From the NCBI GenBank assembly GCA_020853995.1, contig JADYXV010000102.1, positions 1 to 9,121 on the forward strand: a stretch of 9,121 nt of DNA. Direction: 5' to 3'. Below the pieces are notes generated by a model. It saw only the letters and a list, made by a program, of their open reading frames with translations, ran no database searches and was not told the DNA's origin. The position numbers were made by a program, and so were the translations under genes. This stretch comes from Novosphingobium sp. (GTDB lineage Bacteria > Pseudomonadota > Alphaproteobacteria > Sphingomonadales > Sphingomonadaceae). Shown here in pieces: positions 4,852-9,121 of this stretch. Position 1 is the stretch's first letter; each line of letters opens with the position of its first letter.

Positions 4852-7046
4852 GCCGCTTCTGCCAGCGGGCCGGAGGTCGCCTGGGCGGAGGCGAGGCTGC
4901 GCGATACCAGACTGTCGACATCGACAATGAGCGCCACGCGGCCATCGCCAAGGATCGTTGCCCCTGCAACGCCTTCGACCGAGCGGTAATGCGTATCAAG
5001 GCTTTTGATCACGACCTGGCGCTGGTCGCAGATTGCATCGACCAGCAGGGCTGCACGGCCCGCGCTTTCGGTTTCGACCACGATCAGCACGCCGTCTTGC
5101 GGTTGCGTGGCAGCGCCGATTGCCCCAACCGAGGCACTGAGCGGAATGACCGGAATGAACCGGCCGCGCACGTTGATCATGCAGCGGTTCGCGCCAAGGC
5201 CCTGCACTTCGTGCGGTTCGGGACGCAGGCTTTCGACCACGTTTGCCAACGGCACGACCAGTGTCTGGTCACCGACATTGACGACCATGCCATCGGAAAT
5301 CGCCAGCGTAAGCGGCAGGGTGAGGGTGAAGGTGGTGCCTGAACCCGGTTCGGATTCAATCGTAATGCGTCCGCCCAGATCTTTGACGTTCTGGCGCACC
5401 ACGTCCATGCCCACGCCACGCCCGGACACATTGGTAATCTGTGCTGCGGTCGAGAAGCCCGGAGCAAAGATCAGCAGGTCGATCTCTTCCTTGGTCATCA
5501 CCGTGTCCGGCGTGATCAGGCCCTTTTCGACAGCCTTGGCAAATACGCGGTCACGATCAATGCCCTTGCCGTCATCGCCGATGCGGATGAGGATGCGGCC
5601 CGAACGGTGTTCGGCTGAAAGCGTTAACGTGCCTTCGGCGGGTTTGCCCGCAGCGATGCGTTCATCAGCAGGTTCGATGCCGTGATCGACCGCATTGCGA
5701 ATCAAGTGCGTCAGCGGCTCACCCAACCGTTCGATCACGGTCTTGTCGAGTTCCGTACTTTCGCCCGATACTTCAAGCCGCACATGTTTGCCGGTGGATG
5801 ATGCCAGTTCGCGCAGGATTCGCGGCACACGGCTGAAAACCGAGCCGATCGGCTGGGCACGAATCGCCATCGCCGATTCCTGGATGTCGCGCGTCAGGCC
5901 TTCGATCAGCGTCATTTCGTCCGAAGCGCTCAAGCCATCGCTGGCGAGGCGCTGGGCCATCATCGCTTGCGCAATGACCAGTTCGCCCACGGCGTCGATC
6001 AACTTGTCCAGCTTGAACAATTCGATGCGAATCGACTGGCCGGGGGCAGGGGGCGCCGGCGGGGCCTGCTGCGAACGGCTGGCCTGTGCATCCTCTGCGG
6101 GTGCAACAGGCGTTGCGTTGGGCAGATCGGCAGCTGCTGCCAAAGGCGCGGTGGCCGCAGGAGCAGCCACTGGCGGGGCGACCTGGGCAACTGGTGCCGG
6201 AAAGCGGATTGGTGGCATTTGTGCATTTTCGCCAAACACCAGCGTGCAATCATCGCCGACAAAATCGAAGATGTCGCGAACGGCGGCTTCGCTTACTTCG
6301 ACCGGGAAGCTGAAAACCCAGCCGAAATAGCCGGTGCCCGGATCGAACGAATCGAGCGGCGGAATCGCGGACGTATCGCAATCTGTGCAGATACCGCCAA
6401 GTTCGGCCATTTCGCGCAGCATGAGCAACGGTTCGCTGCCATTGCGCATGGCGGCGCTGTGCGCGCGCACCCGCACTTCCCAACGTGGCATAACGCCCGC
6501 CGGTTGTGCATCACCGATCTCGCCGGAGATATCGTCAAGCAAGGCATCAAGATCAAAGTCGAGATCGAAGTCGTCGTCGCTAGGTTCAATGGTCTTGGCT
6601 TCCATTGAAACCGGCATCGGCTCCTGAATTGCTACCGGCGCTGCCACGGGTGCAGGTGCTGCACCGGCATTGGCGGCCATTGCTGCGGTCAGTTCGGCCT
6701 GAAGCGCGGCGTCTTCGGGTGGTTCGGTGCTATCGCGTGCAGCGGTTACGTGATCGCTTAACGTATCAAGCGCGATCAGCATCAGATCGATCAGGGGTTC
6801 AGTGATCGCCACGGTACCATCGCGAACGTCGGACAACAGTGTTTCGAACGTATGGGTAAAGGCTTGCAGCGCGCTGTAACCGAATGCGCCTGCGCCGCCC
6901 TTGATCGAATGGACCCCGCGGAAGACGGCGTTAACAGTATCGCTGTCCTGGGTGCCTTCCTTGCATGCAGCAAGGCCTTGCTCTGCCGCGGCAAGTGATT
7001 CTTCGCATTCGGCAAAGAAGATGGCCTGGATTTCCTCGGCGGTCAT
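4848..7046 (-). CDS. cheA: Chemotaxis histidine kinase CheA
   Basis: CheA is the receptor-controlled kinase that phosphorylates CheY and CheB. The 732-aa protein has an Hpt domain (about 1-105) with phospho-His46 in FRGVHSIKGGAGAFG. An Ala/Pro linker follows with an acidic patch (157-173, alternating Asp/Phe/Leu). Next comes an extra alpha/beta domain (about 186-275: GSEPLLMLREMAELG, LDSFDP, DIFDFVGDDC) common in alphaproteobacterial CheA and in the place of the response-regulator-binding P2. After a second Ala/Pro linker come the dimerisation helices (about 338-400), the ATPase domain with N box LIRNAVDHGIEP (448-459), GDDGKGID (490-497) and GRGVGMDVVRQNV (542-554), and the CheW-like regulatory domain (about 583-715). 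There is no C-terminal receiver. The ATG at 7046 overlaps the preceding stop as ATGA, with AGGGA seven bases upstream. Confidence 0.97.
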   Translation of the reverse strand: MTAEEIQAIFFAECEESLAAAEQGLAACKEGTQDSDTVNAVFRGVHSIKGGAGAFGYSALQAFTHTFETLLSDVRDGTVAITEPLIDLMLIALDTLSDHVTAARDSTEPPEDAALQAELTAAMAANAGAAPAPVAAPVAIQEPMPVSMEAKTIEPSDDDFDLDFDLDALLDDISGEIGDAQPAGVMPRWEVRVRAHSAAMRNGSEPLLMLREMAELGGICTDCDTSAIPPLDSFDPGTGYFGWVFSFPVEVSEAAVRDIFDFVGDDCTLVFGENAQMPPIRFPAPVAQVAPPVAAPAATAPLAAAADLPNATPVAPAEDAQASRSQQAPPAPPAPGQSIRIELFKLDKLIDAVGELVIAQAMMAQRLASDGLSASDEMTLIEGLTRDIQESAMAIRAQPIGSVFSRVPRILRELASSTGKHVRLEVSGESTELDKTVIERLGEPLTHLIRNAVDHGIEPADERIAAGKPAEGTLTLSAEHRSGRILIRIGDDGKGIDRDRVFAKAVEKGLITPDTVMTKEEIDLLIFAPGFSTAAQITNVSGRGVGMDVVRQNVKDLGGRITIESEPGSGTTFTLTLPLTLAISDGMVVNVGDQTLVVPLANVVESLRPEPHEVQGLGANRCMINVRGRFIPVIPLSASVGAIGAATQPQDGVLIVVETESAGRAALLVDAICDQRQVVIKSLDTHYRSVEGVAGATILGDGRVALIVDVDSLVSRSLASAQATSGPLAEAA

Positions 7047-7303
7047 GCGTCTGTCCCTGCAAAGAGCTCTTCGGTAAGGCCGGCCAGCGCCGCCGTCTCA
7101 CGCAGGGCAGGCGATGCATCAATCACCGCGCCTTCGCCGGTTTGCCGCGCACTGACGAGCAATTGCAGCATGGACTGGCCAATTTGCTGGCATTCGCGCG
7201 CATCAATGTGCAGCGGCCCCGCGCCCAATGCCGCGATCATTTCGGGCAACAAGGCTTCTGTAGCGGCGCGGTCGCACCGGGCTGGCAATGAGATCGACGA
7301 CAT
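7043..7303 (-). CDS. STAS-domain protein, first gene of the che operon (CheS-like)
   Basis: This 86-aa protein is one STAS domain of the anti-sigma-antagonist type: strand ISLPARCDR, helix ATEALLPEMIAAL, strand LHIDAREC, helix IGQSMLQLLVSARQTG, strand GAVIDASP and a last helix. In phosphorylated STAS proteins a Ser lies in a DSSG-type motif; here the aligned stretch is IGQS (41-44), with Gln at the usual phospho-Ser position. It is therefore probably not regulated that way. A small STAS-like protein encoded just upstream of cheA in Sinorhizobium, CheS, binds CheA and speeds loss of phosphate from CheY1. Position and size support the same role here, but that is inference. The ATG at 7303 has GGAGG 11 bases upstream; the stop overlaps the cheA start. 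Confidence 0.8.
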   Translation of the reverse strand: MSSISLPARCDRAATEALLPEMIAALGAGPLHIDARECQQIGQSMLQLLVSARQTGEGAVIDASPALRETAALAGLTEELFAGTDA

Positions 7304-7357
7304 CGGACAAGAGCCCTCCGCATGGATGAAACCGGGGCCGAAACGAATCCGGACACG

Positions 7358-7372
7358 GCAAGTGTTGCCCCT
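7358..7372 (-). promoter_or_regulatory. Candidate sigma-54 promoter of the che operon
   Basis: Read on the minus strand the sequence is AGGGGCAACACTTGC. It has the GG-N10-GC spacing of sigma-54 promoters and an exact TTGC at -12, but the -24 box AGGGGC matches TGGCAC in only three positions. Transcription would begin near 7346, leaving a leader of about 43 nt before the ATG at 7303. Flagellar genes are sigma-54 dependent in Caulobacter; whether che genes are in this organism is unknown. Confidence 0.28.
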
Positions 7373-7481
7373 TTGATAAGCCCTGAGGACAAAGGTCGGC
7401 TTTCGGCACAGCTAGGGTGAGATACGTAAGGTTAAGCACATGAATTGCTTGTCCCTTGGCGCGTAGAAAGACTGTCACACC

Positions 7482-7493
7482 CGCGTTAACGCG
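7482..7493. promoter_or_regulatory. 12-bp palindrome, possible operator of the CheB-like gene
   Basis: CGCGTTAACGCG is a perfect 12-bp palindrome 24 bp before the start codon of the CheB-like gene, where a dimeric regulator could act. It is too close to the ATG to contain the whole promoter. It has no loop, so it is more likely a DNA site than an RNA hairpin. The binding protein, if any, is unknown. Confidence 0.3.
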
Positions 7494-7517
7494 TTCGAAT
7501 CAGGGATTTTTGTCACA

Positions 7518-8546
7518 ATGCATGAAGCACGAGTTCTGGTCGTCGATGATTCCGCAGCCATGCGGGCATTGTTCTCCGATATTCTCGATCAAGCGAAGAA
7601 TGTGACCGTTGTCGGTGCTGCTGCAAATGCTGCCGAAGCGCGCGAACAGATTATCGCCCTGCGTCCCAATGTCGTCACGCTCGACGTGGAAATGCCGGGG
7701 ATGAGCGGGATAGAATTTCTTGAAGAAATCATGGGCACCGCCCCGTTGCCCGTGGTCATGCTGTCCAGCCTTACCCAGGCCGGCACCGAAACATCACTGC
7801 GCGCCTATGAACTGGGCGCGGTTGAATGTTTCCCCAAGCCGCTGAAGGCAACGCCCGAACAATTCAGCAAGACCGTAGGCAAGCTTGGCAAGATCGTGCT
7901 CGCCGCTGCCAACAGCAACGTCAAGGATCGCAAGGCTCCGCGTGAACACAAGGCGACAGAAGCGAACTTTGAATGGAACGGTTATATTGTCGCGCTTTCG
8001 GCCTCGATGGGCGGGATCGATGCGCTAACCACAATTCTTTCATACTTCCCCGAAAAGTGCCCGCCCACGGTGATTACGCTTAACGCCGAACCAGCGGTGG
8101 TAGAGACCTTTATCAAGCGCATGGATGGCGAGTTGAAATGTTCGGTCAAGGCAGCCAAGGATGGCACGCCGTTGACGCCGGGCACGATCCATATCGCCTT
8201 TGACCCGGAACGTCATGCGGTGATCGAACCGGGCAGCCCGGCCAAGTTGCGCCTGATTGATCGTGATCCTGTGGACGGCATGCGCCCTGCGGCCAATCTT
8301 CTGTTCGGTTCCATCGCGCGCGGATCGGTCCCGGCAACCGCTGCCGTTTTGACGGGCATGGGCGCAGATGGTGCCAAGGGCCTGAAGCTGATGCGCGATC
8401 AAGGCTGCAAGACGTTCGTGCAAGATCCCGCTACGGCCATGGTTGCCGAAGCGCCCGCCGCCGCGATTGCGGTAGGGGCGGCAGAGAGCGAGCTGGGGCT
8501 TGATGATCTGGGTGCTGCGCTGATCGCCAGTTGCAATAGCGCGTAA
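7518..8546 (+). CDS. CheB-like response regulator with catalytic His replaced (pseudo-methylesterase)
   Basis: This 342-aa protein has the full CheB layout, alignable to the operon's CheB almost without gaps. The receiver is complete (about 1-125; Asp10-Asp11, phosphoacceptor Asp56 in VVTLDVEMPGMSG, Lys107 in FPKP). The methylesterase domain (about 155-340) keeps Ser163 (SASMGG) and Asp284 (TGMGADGA), but the catalytic His position is Asn189 (VITLNAEP; active CheB has VIVQHINA). The substrate loop GHQPSVD of the active paralogue is GMRPAAN, and the segment usually reading YLAPGD is HIAFDP. Ordinary demethylation is thus unlikely. It may be a phosphorylation-controlled binding protein, a phosphate sink for CheA, or a regulator of the true CheB. 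It is divergent from the operon and ends before strong hairpins. ATG 7518 has AGGGA 11 bases upstream. No signal or membrane segment. Confidence 0.88.
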   Translation: MHEARVLVVDDSAAMRALFSDILDQAKNVTVVGAAANAAEAREQIIALRPNVVTLDVEMPGMSGIEFLEEIMGTAPLPVVMLSSLTQAGTETSLRAYELGAVECFPKPLKATPEQFSKTVGKLGKIVLAAANSNVKDRKAPREHKATEANFEWNGYIVALSASMGGIDALTTILSYFPEKCPPTVITLNAEPAVVETFIKRMDGELKCSVKAAKDGTPLTPGTIHIAFDPERHAVIEPGSPAKLRLIDRDPVDGMRPAANLLFGSIARGSVPATAAVLTGMGADGAKGLKLMRDQGCKTFVQDPATAMVAEAPAAAIAVGAAESELGLDDLGAALIASCNSA

Positions 8547-8565
8547 CACGCTGCAATTTTCCGTG

Positions 8566-8602
8566 TTTCCCGCGTCTCCAGTCCCCCCAAGGACGCGGGA
8601 AA
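8566..8602. terminator. Hairpin downstream of the CheB-like gene
   Basis: TTTCCCGCGTC (8566-8576) pairs perfectly with GACGCGGGAAA (8592-8602), giving an 11-bp stem and a 15-nt loop 20 bp after the stop codon at 8546. The plus-strand side is followed by an A-rich run rather than T, so it works better as a transcript-end stabiliser or as a terminator for minus-strand transcripts coming from fliS, which would meet TTTCCC then further T-rich sequence. Confidence 0.5.
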
Positions 8603-8605
8603 ACA

Positions 8606-8645
8606 AAAAGCCCGGAAGGCCTGTTCGCAGGCATTCCGGGCTTTT
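8606..8645. terminator. Bidirectional intrinsic terminator between convergent genes
   Basis: The arms are 18 bp each (8606-8623 and 8628-8645) with one mismatch and a TTCG loop. The arms begin AAAAGCCCGGAA and end TTCCGGGCTTTT, so each strand has a GC-rich stem followed by a T-run. This is the classic form of a terminator acting in both directions, for the CheB-like gene from the left and the fliS-like gene from the right. Confidence 0.85.
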
Positions 8646-8697
8646 CCATGCGGGGCCGCCAATCCATCCAGTCACACGCTGGTTCGTGGGGAGGAAT

Positions 8698-8726
8698 GGA
8701 TGCTGGAACAAGTTCAGCATGACGGG
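8698..8726. repeat. Interspersed REP-like element
   Basis: On the minus strand this reads CCCGTCATGCTGAACTTG then TTCCAGCATCC. It is an imperfect hairpin in which TGCTGAAC and GTTCCAGCA pair around TT with one bulged base. I recognise this short sequence as one that recurs many times in sphingomonad and related genomes, usually between genes. Its translation VMLNLFQHP is a familiar artefact in spurious gene calls. Copy number cannot be shown from one window. Confidence 0.65.
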
Positions 8727-8816
8727 ATCGGGGGCGGACATGGCCGGGCGGGGTAAGCGCCTGAACGATTCAACGCGCCATGAGGTTTGCCGATTGGGTG
8801 GCTGTGCGCGAGCCTG

Positions 8817-9121
8817 TCAGGCGGCGATGCTGCGCAGCATCGCCTCGCGGATTTCGGTGAAGTCCTGACGGATTTCCATCAGCTTCGGTCCGTTGAAGCG
8901 GGTTACGCAATCAAGGATGGCGCTGCGGGCAGACTGGTATAATTGCACCAGCGCCTGTGCCGTGGGATTCGACATATCAATGCCCATCTGCAACGCCGTA
9001 AGCGCCGCAATTGCGCGGGTAAGAGCTGCGCTTTTGGCCGCATTATCCTGTCGTTCATAGGCGTGAATGGCCCGGCCGACAGATCCGATCACCTGTTCAA
9101 GGCACAAGTCCACCAACTGGC
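8817..9121 (-). CDS. fliS: Flagellin export chaperone FliS-like protein, 5' end cut by window edge
   Basis: FliS binds the C-terminus of flagellin in the cytoplasm and keeps it unfolded for export. The visible 100 C-terminal residues are all helical. They start QLVDLCLEQVIGSVGRAI, matching the family's QLV-x-MLYDGAIR-x-L helix, and continue with AYERQDNAAKSAALTRAIAALTAL, a short MDMS-type turn at GIDMSNPTAQALVQLYQ, and two further helices to the end. That is the FliS order of helices; about 25-35 N-terminal residues lie beyond the edge. The frame continues upstream past 9116, so the TTG there is not the start. The gene converges on the CheB-like gene. The last codons form a 22-bp perfect palindrome. 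FliT or another small flagellar chaperone is less likely because of the QLV helix. Confidence 0.68.
   Translation of the reverse strand, partial: QLVDLCLEQVIGSVGRAIHAYERQDNAAKSAALTRAIAALTALQMGIDMSNPTAQALVQLYQSARSAILDCVTRFNGPKLMEIRQDFTEIREAMLRSIAA
8823..8844. repeat. 22-bp perfect palindrome in the 3' end of fliS
   Basis: GGCGATGCTG and CAGCATCGCC are perfect 10-bp arms around a central CG, covering the codons for the last residues (AMLRSIA) of the FliS-like protein. On the minus strand it is followed by GCC and the stop, with no T-run, so it is not a textbook terminator by itself. It could slow 3' exonucleases on the fliS message or bind a protein. Confidence 0.6.

Larger units (their letters stand above)
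7304..7517. promoter_or_regulatory. Divergent control region between the che operon and the CheB-like gene
   Basis: This 214-bp gap contains no gene and must hold the promoters for both directions. Visible elements are a weak sigma-54-type match toward the operon (7358-7372), TTAACCTT read on the minus strand at about 7428-7435 (resembling a CtrA half-site), the palindrome CGCGTTAACGCG (7482-7493), and two GAATC sites of the GANTC class (7345-7349, 7497-7501). AGGGA eleven bases before the ATG at 7518 can serve as the ribosome site of the CheB-like gene. CtrA and GcrA/CcrM control motility genes in many alphaproteobacteria, but none of these sites is strong enough to name a regulator. Confidence 0.55.
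8547..8816. other. Convergent intergenic region
   Basis: This 270-bp gap separates the 3' ends of the CheB-like gene and the fliS-like gene. It holds the two hairpins (8566-8602, 8606-8645) and the REP-like element (8698-8726). From 8727 to 8816 I see no gene, RNA or clear site apart from a single GATTC. A long minus-strand reading frame crossing this region runs through the repeat and antisense to the CheB-like gene, and is not regarded as coding. Confidence 0.6.

Noticed and set aside
5005..6330. Long plus-strand frames (5005-5685, 5695-6330) opposite cheA
   Set aside because: They are antisense shadows of conserved CheA domains, with low-complexity Ser/Arg/Ala-rich products and no start context.
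8040..8741. 233-aa minus-strand frame
   Set aside because: It starts near the REP-like repeat (translation VMLNLFQHP is a known artefact), crosses the terminator and runs antisense to the CheB-like gene.
1..9121. tRNA, rRNA, CRISPR, insertion sequence, phage or toxin-antitoxin genes
   Set aside because: No cloverleaf, rRNA signature, regularly spaced repeats, transposase or terminal inverted repeats were found; the window is a dense core motility locus.

Overview
The window is a chemotaxis/motility locus of an alphaproteobacterium, most likely a sphingomonad (Novosphingobium/Sphingopyxis-like). The reasons are high-GC coding sequence, the che gene set and order, a CheA with the extra domain common in alphaproteobacteria, and a copy of the short interspersed repeat containing TGCTGAACTTGTT that I know from sphingomonad genomes. 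The genus is an inference; no marker gene is present.

Minus strand, 7303 down to 1268: one compact eight-gene operon in the order STAS protein (cheS-like), cheA, cheR, cheB, cheD, cheY, cheW, then a small helical protein with a CheZ-like DxxxQ motif (cheT-like). The first junctions are ATGA stop/start overlaps and the later gaps are short, so the genes are probably co-transcribed and partly translationally coupled. Together they encode the kinase, its coupling protein, the receptor methylation/demethylation/deamidation enzymes and the output regulator. The window has no receptor and no classical cheZ. The two small accessory genes at the ends of the operon are the natural candidates for signal termination, as CheS and CheT are in Sinorhizobium.

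Downstream on the same strand (1142 to 72) is a PAS-GGDEF diguanylate cyclase. Its EAL domain is cut off exactly at the residue that begins the EAL motif. A small AT-rich gap (1143-1267) separates it from the che operon.

Plus strand, 7518-8546: a second CheB-like protein, divergent from the operon across a 214-bp control region. It keeps a full receiver domain, the catalytic Ser and the catalytic Asp, but has Asn at the catalytic His position, so it looks like a pseudo-methylesterase. Its 3' side has two successive hairpins, then the interspersed repeat, then the convergent 3' end of a fliS-like flagellin chaperone gene (minus, cut by the right edge). A 22-bp perfect palindrome lies in the last codons of fliS.

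The points most worth a second look are the DxxxQ mini-protein, the His-less CheB paralogue and the truncated EAL protein.
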